Position numbers and translations under genes: made by a program. DNA of 64,000 nt from Saprolegnia diclina VS20 (lineage: Eukaryota; Oomycota; Saprolegniomycetes; Saprolegniales; Saprolegniaceae). Of this stretch, positions 22,394 through 33,026 are shown in pieces; positions within the stretch are counted from its first letter, which is position 1; each line of letters starts with the position of its first letter. Location: contig NW_008246083.1 in the NCBI RefSeq assembly GCF_000281045.1, positions 146,772 to 210,771 of the forward strand, in the 5' to 3' direction. The notes under the pieces were generated by a model. It saw only the letters and a program-made list of their open reading frames with translations. It had not been told where the DNA came from and did no database searches.

Positions 22394-23143
22394 ATGGCGC
22401 GACGACCACGCGCAGCTCGCAGTAGTTTGAGCCTCCTCGTCCTCGCCCTGCTCTTGATGCTGCAGCTCACTGCCGCCTCGGACAGCAATCGCACAGAGGA
22501 AGCCGGTGTTCTCCACAGCGACACAATTGCACCACCGACGCCAACTTCGACCGCCGCACCGGCGATCCTGCACGTGACAGTCGCCGAGGGTAGCCCCAGT
22601 GGGCCATGGAACCTCACCAATATCTTGACGCTCTCGATTGGCTGCATCGTGCTCGTTGCGATTCTTGCCGTCGTCGCCGTCCGCGCAAGGAAAGGATCCC
22701 GTACCGAGAAGATCGAAGCCGGGCCGTACAGCTCGACATATGTGGGCGACGGGTCGCTCTACATCCTCGAAGACCTCTCGCCGTGCCCCGTCATTAGCTT
22801 GCGCCCGAGCGCCGCGCAAGAGTACCAGCCGCCGAGCCTTCGCGCGAAGCGCGGCCCACTCCCGACGGTGTCGCCGTTTCTGAGTACACAGCGCATGTAC
22901 AACCCCGTGTCGCTCCAAGGCACCGTGTCGAACGCGCCGGCACCGTACGTCGTCGAGACACCGGTGCAGAATCCAAGCCTCTCGGAGAGCATTGCGTCGT
23001 ACCTCGACAGCCCGTTCCGGTTCGCGTCCGAGTGCGAGAGCGAGAGCACGCCCCGTGAGAGCGACGAGTCCCTCGAGAACTACGATTCATCATTTGGCCC
23101 AAATGATACGAGCTTCACCAGCGTTAGTCGCTACCGCCTATAA
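22394..23143 (+). CDS. Type I single-pass membrane protein (trio member 3)
   Basis: Start chosen at MARRPRAARSSLSL (22394) because it yields a signal peptide (LSLLVLALLLMLQLTAAS) directly; 40 upstream residues are also open. The protein has 249 residues. A Thr/Pro-rich ectodomain of about 75 residues with Asn-linked glycosylation sites (NRT, NLT) is followed by one membrane helix (LSIGCIVLVAILAVVAV), RARKGSR and a ~140-residue tail. The tail ends in an acidic-Ser region (SESIASYLD, ECESESTPRESDESLENY). This is the same architecture as the two genes upstream. Unknown function; the glycosylated ectodomain suggests cell-surface exposure. Confidence 0.75.
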   Translation: MARRPRAARSSLSLLVLALLLMLQLTAASDSNRTEEAGVLHSDTIAPPTPTSTAAPAILHVTVAEGSPSGPWNLTNILTLSIGCIVLVAILAVVAVRARKGSRTEKIEAGPYSSTYVGDGSLYILEDLSPCPVISLRPSAAQEYQPPSLRAKRGPLPTVSPFLSTQRMYNPVSLQGTVSNAPAPYVVETPVQNPSLSESIASYLDSPFRFASECESESTPRESDESLENYDSSFGPNDTSFTSVSRYRL

Positions 23144-23443
23144 ACGCACCACGTATTAATGTATAGCCCTATTTTATTATGACGCGGTCTTGCCCATCGC
23201 CCCACCCAGCGCCATCTCTCTAGGTCTACGGACGGGCGGGGAGCGGCCCAAAATATGGCAGACAGGCCGACGAAGTGAACTCGAGGCGAGTAATCGCTTC
23301 GAGTTGCGATCCCCAGCACGACTACAGTAGCCAATGCAAACCAAGCAACTACACTTGACTTCGTCATGACAAATGCTCCCAGACGTGTCGCGGCGCCTCG
23401 CTCTTTACGCCGTATTTGCTGCTTGCACGGCGTTCTGCTGATT

Positions 23444-23503
23444 ATTCCTAGTCAAAAATCGAATTCGTATGTGCTAATTCCTAGTCGAAATCTAATTCCT
23501 AGT
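23444..23503 (+). promoter_or_regulatory. Triple ATTCCTAGT motif upstream of BUB3
   Basis: The nonamer ATTCCTAGT occurs at 23444-23452, 23477-23485 and 23495-23503, on the same strand as BUB3 and 83-142 nt upstream of its start. The same nonamer lies 65 nt upstream of PPIL4 and 65 nt upstream of the giant membrane gene. It matches no promoter element I can name. Confidence 0.5.
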
Positions 23504-23585
23504 CCCTCGTCAGCCCGTATCCGGTCGGGTTGCCGGTACGTATCCGGAGGGACCGAGTGCGCAGGAGAAGCGGAAACGAAGCGCC

Positions 23586-24718
23586 ATGAGCAACCCCGAC
23601 GCGACCGCGCTGTCGCCGAGCCCGACGGACGGAATCACATGCGTCCGCTTCAGCAGCGGCCATGAAGACCACCTCCTCGTGAGTTCCTGGGACTGCAGCG
23701 TCCGCGTGTACGACGTCCCAAACCACCGGCTGCGCTTGAAGATGGAGGTCGGGAGCCCCGTGCTCGCGACCTGCTACGGCGCCGACAAGAGCAGCGCGTT
23801 CAGCGGTGGCCTCGAGAGCTCGGTCCTGCAGCACAACCTCGAGCAGCCGTCCAACACGCACGCGACGCTCGGGTCGCACGCGAAAGCCGTGAGCTGCTTG
23901 CGCTACAGCACGGCGACGGGACTTGTCTTTTCTGGGTCATGGGACGCGACCGTCGCCGCCTGGGACGCCAAAGCCAACACCAAGACGCCATCGCTGCGCC
24001 TTCCGCAAGACGGCAAAGTGTACTCGATGTCGATGCACGAGCACAGCCTCGTCATCGGCACATCGGCCAAGCAAGTCGCTCTGTACGACATCCGCCGCCA
24101 TACGTCGCCCATTGAGGTCCGCGACTCGCCGCTCAAGTACCAGATCCGCTGTGTTGAGATGATCCCGGACGGCCAAGGTAGACCCCCAAATATGATCCCA
24201 GATCCTTACTTCTGGGCAGGTTACGTCGTGACGACGACCGAAGGCCGCGTCGGCCTCGAGTACTTTGACGCGGCCAAGAAAGGGTATGCGTTCAAATGCC
24301 ACCGACAAAAGGTGAGCGAGACCGACACGCTCGTATACCCTGTCAACTCGGTCGCGTTCCACCCGACGTTTGGCACGTTTGCGACGGGCGGCTGCGACGG
24401 CGTCGTCAACATTTGGGACGGCGACAACAAGAAGCGCATTTGCCAGCTCGCCAAGTTCAACGCGAGGTAGGCCCACCACGTCGTGGCTCTAATGACCATC
24501 TTGTCTGTGGCTAGTATCGCGTCCATGGCATTCAACCACGACGGGTCCAAGCTGGCCGTGGCCGCGTCCGACACGTACGAAGAAGGCCCGAAAGAGTACA
24601 TGCGTCGCACCGCTTGTCCGAGTCTCATCCCACCCTCTCTCCTAGCAACCAAGAAGACACGGTGTACGTCCGGTCGATCGCAGAGGCCGAGGTCCGGCCC
24701 AAGACCAAAGAGGCATAA
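23586..24718 (+). CDS. BUB3: BUB3 mitotic checkpoint WD40 protein
   Basis: Join(23586..24177,24220..24466,24515..24595,24646..24718), 330 residues (human BUB3 has 328). WD40 blades are visible: GITCVRFSSGHEDHLLVSSW, then VSCLRYSTATGLVFSGSWDA, KQVALYDIRRH and FATGGCDGVVNIWDGDNKKR. The diagnostic RCVEMIPDGQGYVVTTTEGR to YAFKCHRQK stretch is restored by removing a 42-nt intron, and the C-terminus (TVYVRSIAEAEVRPKTKEA) aligns with the animal end. BUB3 docks BUB1/BUBR1 on kinetochores through phosphorylated KNL1. The gene is convergent with the WD40 gene at 24781, with 62 nt between stops. Confidence 0.96.
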
Positions 24719-24780
24719 ACCACTCAAATGCACGCTTGCACTACTGGTGTCGTCATATATAGACGGAAGCATAGCAATAT

Positions 24781-26308
24781 CTAGTGGCCGAGCATGTACT
24801 GGGCCGGGCGAATCACGTACGCACTGCCGCTCTCACAGATACCGACGCCCAAGTCCTCGTTCGCGGACGCCGACACGATGTCAAGGCCGATCCAGCGCGA
24901 GTCGCCGCGGAAGCCGAGCCGGTGGTTTTGCTGCAAAATGGACGGCGAGTAGGCAGGCGCGGGTTCCTTGTGCTTTTGCTTCTTCTCTTTCGACGCGTCG
25001 TGCTCGCCGCACATGAGCTCGTTGTCGAGACCTGCGACGTAGCAGAGCGAGCTTTGCGACGGCGAAAAGGCCAAGTAGGCGATGTCGTACTTGAGCGGGC
25101 ACCGCCACCTGCTCACACGATAAGAGATCGTAGGATAAGGTTGCTGTTGACGTACCGGTTCCGGAGCTTCCACATGCGCGTGTCGTAGATGTACGCCACC
25201 TTGTCCTCGCCCCCCATCGCGATCGAGTGGCCGTCGGGCGAGCACGCGATCGCAAACAAGCAGCCCTGCGACGGTGCACCGTCCCGGGCGACTCGCTTGT
25301 TGCTCTTGGCGTCCCAAATCGAAAACTAGTCGGTCCATAACGACGAGGAATGGCAACCACGAGATGTGCCTACTTGGTTGTATTCGGCGACGACGGCGGT
25401 CGATGCAAGCGTCGGCGAAAAGGTCAGCGCCGTCGGGTGCATCACGGTCGGCTGCACCCACGTCGGCTGCAGCGTCGTCGCATCAAAGAAGCGAAGCTCC
25501 TTGGCGAAGAAATGCGCCGTCGCCACCACCTACCATATGCATGTGAGTCTGTCTGTGGATGGAAATGGAGTGACGTACGCTGGATGACGCAGTGGGGTCC
25601 AAAGCAACGCCGGCCCAGCCCACCTCGGCGGTCGTCGACGCAGTGAGCGCATGGCCGTTGTACTTGTGCTGCTTTTGCTTCTTGCGCTGAGGACTGCCGA
25701 CGTCGTCCGTCGAGCCCGTGCTCTTGGTGTACAAGAACGCAGCGCCTCGGGCATCGATTGACGCAATCAACGGGTCTACACCACCTTTACTATGAGCCGT
25801 GAACAGGGTGGGAACGCGGCTGATTTAGTACTCGGGTGCGAGTCGACGCGGGCAGTAATCGACTAGTTCAACACTGAGCACATTGGCACGACGATGCGAA
25901 CGCTACCTGAATCTCGTACTTGTGCACGGGCGTTGTCATGAGCGCCTCGGACGCCATGGGCTTCATCTTGACAATGTTCGAGATGTTGGCCCCTTGCGTG
26001 CCCTGCGTCACCTCTGCCTGCTCGTCTGCGCTCAGCGCCAAGTTGACATGGCCTTCCAAGACGTCCTTGCCCGTCGCGTAGACGAATGAGAAGCGGTCCA
26101 GCGACGCGTTCGTGCAGCGGAAGCGCGTGGGCTGGACGCTCCCGGCCGAGAACTTGGCCTCGCTCAAGATCCCGCGCTGGAGCGTCGAGAGCTGCTCCGT
26201 CATGGCCTCGTCCTTCTTGAGCTGCTTGCGCTCATGGGCAGCGCGGCCCTTCTTGCCCTTGTACTCGATGACGACGTCGCCAATCTCGGCTTGCGGCGCC
26301 GTGGACAT
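24781..26308 (-). CDS. WD40-repeat protein, unknown
   Basis: A multi-exon reverse-strand gene. Exon 1 (25907-26308, from MSTAPQAEIGDVVIEYKGKK) encodes a lysine-rich N-terminus and the first blade (FRCTNASLDRFSFVYATGKD). A short second exon (ITARVDSHP) links to VDPLIASIDARGAAFLYTKS. Later blades read VVATAHFFAKELRFFDATTL, then LFAIACSPDGHSIAMGGEDK with VAYIYDTRMWKLRNR, then YDIAYLAFSPSQSSLCYVAG, and the gene ends in GSAYVIRPAQYMLGH. A lysine-rich insert (EKKQKHKEP) lies in the last blade. The introns are about 45 nt; I did not fix each boundary. The protein is a seven-blade propeller by spacing, probably a scaffold. I do not recognise the subfamily. Confidence 0.75.
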
Positions 26309-26976
26309 GGTGTCAAAATGGAACGCTTCAAATGCAAACCTCTCACATATAATAAAGTGAGTGGTATTGAAAGCCGACTGTTTTAAACATCTTGAAACCG
26401 ACCAGCGCGACCAGCGACGGGCAATGGCGGATGCGGTGGTGTGTGGCAGTGGATGCAACGACTGTACATTGGTAGATCGCAGTCGCGTCGGCACCACCAT
26501 GGCCATGAGCTTTTCGCCGTCGAGGCGTCCGGTGCCGTTCGGATACGAGCCCAGTGTAACCGTACTGTCCAGCTGTCTTAGACTGGAGAGGCCACGGGTC
26601 GTCGTAGCCTACTGCTCTGTTCGACAGCAGACAGCTGCCAAGACACTCGAGAAGGTGAACACCGTCACTACGCAGTTGGCCACTATGGGGAGTACTATTA
26701 GCTCAGCAGTAAAGACTTGACCACCGAACGGCAGCCCATCTCGCCGATCTTACGACGTCCCCTAATGACAGGAGCAGCCACACATTGTACTAGCCCATGT
26801 GGTACGCCTGCTGTGCGGTCCACGCAGTATTGTACACACTGCTTTCGAAAATTATATGCCATGGCTTGTGGCATACGTTCGCGCTTCAACTTGAGGTGTT
26901 GTAAACGTGTTTAAAACACTGCATACGTGCAAATGGGCAAACAGGTGCAGTATCAAGTTTGAGAGAATTTGGCAAC
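26309..26976. other. Divergent intergenic region
   Basis: About 670 nt between the divergent starts of the WD40 and SOSS-B-like genes; no gene was found. A tRNA D-arm-like string near 26700 (TTAGCTCAGCAGT) has no accompanying TpsiC arm and is not a tRNA. Confidence 0.5.
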
Positions 26977-27465
26977 ATGGCGCTGCGGAAGCGCAACAGC
27001 AGCAGCGCGACGAACCGCGTTCGCGATCTCCCGCTCTTCGTGGAGAAGGCCAAGGGCGACAAGGACAAGATGGTCGTTAACCTGCAGGTCATCGTGCTGG
27101 ACATGGATGACCTCAACGCCAACACGGCGGCCTACGCCTCGGTGCTCATCGCCGACGAGACCGGCGCTGCCTCGATGCTCGTGAAGCGGTCGCTGGCGCT
27201 TGGTCTCAACTGCGGCGACATCCTGAGCCTCGAGAATGCGCAGCTGACGTTTCACAACACGCACTTGGTCGTGAGCCTTAGCGCCGCCGGACGCATCGAG
27301 CGCATTGGCGAGTACACGATGATTTTCAAGGAGACGCCCAACGTCAGCAACTACCTCTACACCAAGGACGCGTCGGGGCTCATGGTACACCAACACCACA
27401 TGAGATTCCTTGTCATATCGTGTTTCTAGGTCTTGGATCGTCGGCCAAAGCAGGTCCAGCGGTAA
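26977..27465 (+). CDS. SOSS-B/NABP-like OB-fold ssDNA-binding protein
   Basis: Join(26977..27384,27430..27465), 147 residues. Start at MALRKRNSSS; an upstream in-frame Met six residues earlier is less likely. A basic N-terminus is followed by one OB fold: MVVNLQVIVLDMDDLN, AYASVLIADETGAASMLVKR, LNCGDILSLENAQLTFHNTH and RIGEYTMIFKETPNVSNYLY. The order (strand 1, ADETG turn, G-D-I-L/I, IGEF/Y-M end with PN) matches SOSS-B/hSSB. The 45-nt intron gives the end VLDRRPKQVQR. It probably binds single-stranded DNA in repair or, as part of an Integrator/SOSS complex, at transcripts. Human SOSS-B is ~210 residues with a disordered tail that is missing here. Confidence 0.8.
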
Positions 27466-27801
27466 CGCAGGCGAGGCCATGTAGTGAGCTGTACTACGAT
27501 GCGACAACGACGACTTCATATATATTGCTCCATAAAGGCGTGAAGAGGGCTCCGTAGGCATGTAGATGGGCGCCATCAACAGGCATTGGTCGGCCGACAG
27601 GCGTGCGGCTAGGGGCTGCTGACCTCGCCACGCCTTTAAAGACGAGTATAGGATGCTAGACAAACCCACTGGCCTCCGACACACCGCCAGTGCGACTAGC
27701 TAGCTTCTGTACCGCCGATACGAGGGAACAAGACCGATATCGTCTTATTGCGCCAGCCCATGCCCGCTTCACTAGAAACCGCGTGGGCTTAATTTAGTCG
27801 T

Positions 27802-30244
27802 ATGTACGGGTATGCACCTGCACCGCAGCGCCAGCAAGACGAGCTGCGCAAAAACATCCGTGCGCTCCAGCAAACGCTGCTCAAGGACGCTGTGCGCCAG
27901 CGCAACCAAGCCATGATGTGACATCGCGGATCACGGATCGCACTCATGGCGTCGTCGATAGGCAGCAGCTTGAGGCCATGCACGACGCAGCGCTGGCCAA
28001 GCAAAAGGCATCGCACATATCTGCGTTGAAACTTCGCACGCTGATTGAGTACAGTGTAGCAAGACAGCCAAGCAGACATGGCGCGGACGCTGGAGCAGGT
28101 CCTTGCCCAACAAAAGCACATGGCGACGCTCCTCGAGCAGTCCGTTCCATCACCCGAGACGAGCGACCCGAGCGCCGCGTCGCCCCCTCCTCGCCCCAAC
28201 AAGGCAACGATGAGCAACGCACCAACACCGCCCGGCACCAAACGACCTGGCACCAAACCCGCGCCCACGTTTCGCGAAGCGACGGCGCGCGTGACGACAG
28301 CCGCCAAGCCCGTCACCGCCCCACGACTGCCTGTGGACGATCTGGCGTGGACCGAGCACGATACGAACGTAACGCGACTGTGCAAAGAACGGGCGTGTGA
28401 CGATGTAGTTTGTAGCTGCTGGCTCTACCGCCCGACGATCCCGACGATGACGTACTCGCCACACCGCGGGTGTCTCCCGAAGCCAACCAGCCCGTTCGTC
28501 CACCGAGTAGGAATCCGCCGACGATTCTTACGCGGTCCCATTATGCTAGGCACCTGCGGACGTCCGGCGGCACAAGAAGCTGCTCGCGGTTCCGACCGAC
28601 GACGTTGTGTTGCGGCCCAAGTGGCGTCAGGACGCCGACGCAGCGGCCGGCATCGTGTCGGCATTCGATGACGCGCCCATGCCCGTGCGCTCCCGATTGA
28701 CGTCGTTGTCGATGACAAGTTGTACCTAGTTGCACACCATCTTTCGATCCGCGGTGGTCGCCGTGCAGTTTATGCTGCGGCTTCAACGGCTCGCTTTGGA
28801 GCGCCAGCAATCGCAGCAAGCCGACGAAGCCAGGGTGCGTGTGGCATGAGCGCGTACAAGATTGAGATTCAGGTTCAAAAAGGTGATGGCCAGTATGCTC
28901 GATGTCTACTCGGAAGCGATTCGGTCGTGGCTGGCCAAAGACATGCGTCTCCCGATTCTCTCGATTCTGCAAGTACAAAATTGATCATATCCCTAAAGAC
29001 GCTGTTCTCGAACGCGCAGTAGGACCCGACGCTCGTGCTATCGATGCGCCCTCCTGCGACGAGCTTGAAGAAGAAATTCGGCGGTCTCTTGGCTCGCAAG
29101 CAAGCCAGCGCACCCGAGAGCCTCCTCCAGCTCAAAGTATATGACAATAGCTTCCAGTGTCGAAAACATGAAAACGTCAACAGGTCCGCATCAAGGGTCT
29201 CGTCGACGCGCTTGTCAAGACGACTGAGAAGCCGATTCCCAAGGCCATTCTGCAGTTCCTCGCCAAGCTCACGTGCGATGGTGCCTACTTCCCACCAAAC
29301 GTCGGCCACAAATCGCACGGCTGCAGAGAATCATGCATTTGTCCTAGTACTTGTCGCCCCCCGAGCGAACGGGACTCGAGTTCAACGCACTCGGCGCGAC
29401 GCGCAACATGGCGACCGACACTCGCTTTGACCTCGTGACGATCGGCTTTGTCTTTGGACGAGTCGTCGTGCCGTACGTTGTGCTCCAGCCGTGGACGAGC
29501 GGCATCGGCGGCCGCGCGCGTCCCCCTAAGCAAGTCGAAGCCAACCTCAAGCTCGTCGCCACGAGCCTTTACGTGCTCTGCATGCGCTTGGTGCCACTGC
29601 TGCCAGAGCCAGGTCTCGTGCTCGATGAATCGGAGAGAGCCGAGAACGAGACGATATTGACACACGCGAGCAGTTTGCTGCCAAAAGATGTCTTGCCGCT
29701 CAGCGACCCCGCGTTCGATGCGTTCTGTGCCACCCAAGCGGTGCGTTTTGGTAAGGTGCGGTGGACGGCTCATGCGATCTTAGGACCGAATGCGTGCGTG
29801 GCTGGAAGCTTTGCGAAGGGTGGTGGCGACACCGACCACTCTTGGGTCTACCGCAAGCACAACGAGCCTCGGGCAAGACGCGTCCCGAGGGCAGCTGTAG
29901 CATTTCTTTAAACCCGTGTCCGCAACACAACAATAAAAAAGTCATTTGTCTCCAACATACGAAATCAAAAGTCATTTGGCCTTTGCCAAGTCGCCCACGT
30001 GAGACGCGTTCGACACGGTGTTTAGCGTGCATTCTTTTCGTAATCGCTTCGCTTTGCAGCCGAAGCCGAAGCTTGGAAGGCCTTTGCCAAGCGTGTCGTC
30101 ATGGGCCTCACTCGCGCCCACATGGATGGCGGCACAATTGCGAGCCGTTTGGGCCAAATCGACAACGAGTTGGTGAGCCAGGTGAGGGCAATCACGATCG
30201 TAGCGTGTGCACTTGCGATAGTGCACGGCAGCGCGGTAGGATAA
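27802..30244 (+). CDS. Large multi-exon coiled-coil protein, unknown
   Basis: Coding-like exons on the forward strand link by short introns. Exon 1 27802-27917 (MYGYAPAPQRQQDELRKNIR), intron 27918-27961, then QLEAMHDAALAKQKASHISA, a coiled coil MARTLEQVLAQQKHMATLLE and a Pro-rich linker. Next come RRHKKLLAVPTDDVVLRPKW, FMLRLQRLALERQQSQQADE, SMLDVYSEAIRSWLAKDMRL, GLVDALVKTTEKPIPKAILQ and a helical domain with RFDLVTIGFVFGRVVVPYVV. It ends in AEAWKAFAKRVVMGLTRAHM. An intron of roughly 300 nt (about 29749-30057) precedes the last exon and is far longer than the others in this window. The 3' end is uncertain; the stop at 30242-30244 assumes no further splice. N-terminal coil plus large helical C-terminal domain suggests a cytoskeletal or ciliary protein, but no family was recognised. 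Confidence 0.5.
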
Positions 30245-30578
30245 TGTGCGTGAGAGCGTTATGTACCAGCGTAGCAAGAACATTCAGTAATGATGGGTCC
30301 TGCGCGATAGTGCGGGACCTTGAAGCAACGCTAGAAGGCCCTTATGCCCTATCTAAACCACAAAAGTCGACCACCCTCTGCCCCAAGAAAACACGAGTTT
30401 CGTCGATGTTGGTGAATTTGGCCTTTTGAGCCGTACGACTCGTTCCGTTTGCGCAATTTTAGTGCTTTGGATCGAAAGGACGCTTTTTCTTGTGCACCAG
30501 CTCGGCGTTTTCTTTGACACAATGTACAAGTTGTCCAAGACATTTCAAAGAAATCACTCACAAATCTTTAATCTTAAG
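30245..30578. other. Spacer, nothing certain
   Basis: A weak reverse frame (30353-30538, 61 codons) is present but has no recognisable feature. It may hold the true 3' end of the coiled-coil gene. Confidence 0.4.
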
Positions 30579-31297
30579 TCAAGAGGCACAGAGGAAAGCA
30601 GGCACCCCGTAGGACGCTCGAACATGACGCCGCTTGTGTCCAGCACAAAGCCCTTGGTGACGCGCCATGCGCATGCAGCCTTCGACGGTACATTCGTTGT
30701 TGTGCCGATGGACGTCGCAGTANNNNNNNNNNNNNNNNNNNNNNNNNNNNNNNNNNNNNNNNNNNNNNNNNNNNNNNNNNNNNNNNNNNNNNNNNNNNNN
30801 NNNNNNNNNNNNNNNNNNNNNNNNNNNNNNNNNNNNNNNNNNNNNNNNNNNNNNNNNNNNNNNNNNNNNNNNNNNNNNNNNNNNNNNNNNNNNNNNNNNN
30901 NNNNNNNNNNNNNNNNNNNNNNNNNNNNNNNNNNNNNNNNNNNNNNNNNNNNNNNNNNNNNNNNNNNNNNNNNNNNNNNNNNNNNNNNNNNNNNNNNNNN
31001 NNNNNNNNNNNNNNNNNNNNNNNNNNNNNNNNNNNNNNNNNNNNNNNNNNNNNNNNNNNNNNNNNNNNNNNNNNNNNNNNNNNNNNNNNNNNNNNNNNNN
31101 NNNNNNNNNNNNNNNNNNNNNNNNNNNNNNNNNNNNNNNNNNNNNNNNNNNNNNNNNNNNNNNNNNNNNNNNNNNNNNNNNNNNNNNNNNNNNNNNNNNN
31201 NNNNNNNNNNNNNNNNNNNNNNNNNNNNNNNNNNNCAGAAGGCGCGGGCGATGAAGTCGGCCTCATCTTGCGTGAACATAACACCGCAGTGCATCAT
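30579..31297 (-). CDS. WRKY19-type zinc-repeat protein (copy B), interrupted by assembly gap
   Basis: The 5' part (31236-31297) encodes MMHCGVMFTQDEADFIARAF, matching the N-terminus of copy C. The 3' part (30579-30722) encodes YCDVHRHNNECTVEGCMRMA to GHKRR and then a different tail (HVRASYGVPAFLCAS). The middle is 513 Ns. In copy C the equivalent interval is slightly longer, so the gap probably hides a complete zinc-repeat core. The 3' coding segment next to the gap is identical to copy C over 95 bp while the N-termini differ, pointing to a recent duplication or gene conversion. Whether the gene is intact cannot be told. Confidence 0.7.
30628..30722. repeat. 95-bp identical duplicate of 33079-33173
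   Basis: The 95 bases abutting the N gap are identical to 33079-33173 in copy C of the zinc-repeat family, in the same orientation. Sequence outside this block diverges at once on the downstream side; the other side is unknown because of the gap. Confidence 0.9.
30723..31235. other. Assembly gap (513 N)
   Basis: A run of 513 undetermined bases inside copy B of the zinc-repeat family, next to a 95-bp block identical to copy C. Repeat-induced breakage of the assembly is the likely cause. Confidence 0.95.
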
Positions 31298-33026
31298 TAG
31301 ATCGGCTCAAATGAGGTTCTCTGGCGCGTGTCAATTGCTGAATGAGGTATTTTGTCGAAGGCATGGTGGACAAGAATCGCCAACCGAATGACCAGTCGCG
31401 TCTCAATCGTGGACAAGCGTCAAGGTGTAGCCCTGGGTGTAGCCGTGTGCTGGCGCACTGGGCTTGGCGCCAGCCGATGAATATTTAAAACCGAGCGACA
31501 GGCGCACCCTTTTCGATACGGCGACGAGCATGCGTACTCAGAGACGCAGTACCTCCGCTAATACCGTGGGTTGTTGTAAGGTTAGTAATGTTGTTTGTCT
31601 GCATTGATATGTCCTGGGCGTTTCAGGATTGGGCACATGTCCTATCCTTGGATGCAACAACCGAGCGTCTAGATCGACCGGACGATCTGGCGCTCGAGCA
31701 CATGGTGAAATGCAATACATTGTGCTACGTCGCAGTGCGATGGTACCTACTCATAGCCTCGTAATCCCAGGACAAAGGGGTCGGGCTACAAAGAAAGCCG
31801 ACGCCATACGACTAGTGCATTTCGCTCTTCAAGGATTTCAAATGATTTGACCGCAGAGCTACGAGGCCTGCAATACGAGGCCAATGTCCTTTGGACTGAA
31901 TCGATCGGGCTAAAGGCGATTTAAATCAAAGAAAAAAACGTTTCAAAGACGCAATGGGAGGCCCATATCCCATCGCGATATGGATGCACTGGAAGATTCG
32001 GCGATTTTTAGGAGACGCCAACAAGGTGAGCTCTGACACACTGCAGTACGATGTAAACTTGCACTGCGCCAATTCGTTTTTTTTGCTGCGGTGGCTCGGC
32101 GCCGTACCGGGCAGCGTGGGCAAACACATAGAGTCTGCCTTTGCGCACCACGCTCAGTGTTGAAGGGAAGCCGGTTTAGTTCTACACTTTACTTGAAGGT
32201 GTTCATATTGGTGCTCGCCTCGTGTCATTGATTGGATGTTCGATAGTTCATCGTCATGCTCATCTTGTGGACGTCCAATGGTGATTCTTCTTCTTTCTTA
32301 TTGGCCCTGGTGGACGTCGCAGCAACCACCGCCCCAGTTTGCGCTGCAGCAGACATGCACGGGGCAAAAGTAAACGCCGCCGTGAACGATGCAAAGCTTG
32401 GCGCACGCTCTAAACCAATCGCCGATCCAGCGATGCGACCCCGACCAGGTGAGCTCTCTCAATGGCCGGCGAAATGCTCCATCGACACCCAAGGTCCGAA
32501 CCGCCTTTGCATAGACATGGGCACATGGGCTATGACTACATCAAAGAACTGGATTGTCGCTCACAGTTTTGCATTGATAGACAACACCAGCGAGAGGCTC
32601 TCGTGAGCTATGCTTTTTATGCGTTAAATGCATCAACACGACAAAGCGGTGGGATCCAGGCTTCCACTAACGTCGAGCCGACCGTGGGAATTGCCAGCCA
32701 CAAGGCGCTCCATCGCGGCGACGTTGATGCAAGGGTCGACTAATGCCATTGAGCAAAGGTTGATCCCGTGCTTTTTAAAATTCGGTTCAAATTCAAACGT
32801 CAGATTCACACACCGTAGGAACAATCCCTTGCGCTAAAATTTGGCAAACAGAAAACATGTTCGATAATGGCATTGCGTAGACGACAATACTGCGCCACAA
32901 CCGGCGGTACTGAGCCCGTGACTGCGACCAGCACCTCGGTTAACAAAAAAATGCACATACTAGTACCGGTAGAGTCGAGCCATTTGCACAAATCGGTGTG
33001 CAATAAATACTTGTCGAGTGCTTAGC
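31298..33026. other. Gene-poor spacer between zinc-repeat copies B and C
   Basis: About 1.7 kb with only short, unbiased frames on both strands and A/T-richer sequence. I saw no transposase, terminal repeats or RNA gene. Confidence 0.5.

Noticed and set aside
26690-26770. tRNA-like TTAGCTCAGCAGT string
   Set aside because: No acceptor stem pairing or GTTCGA-type TpsiC arm at the expected distance.
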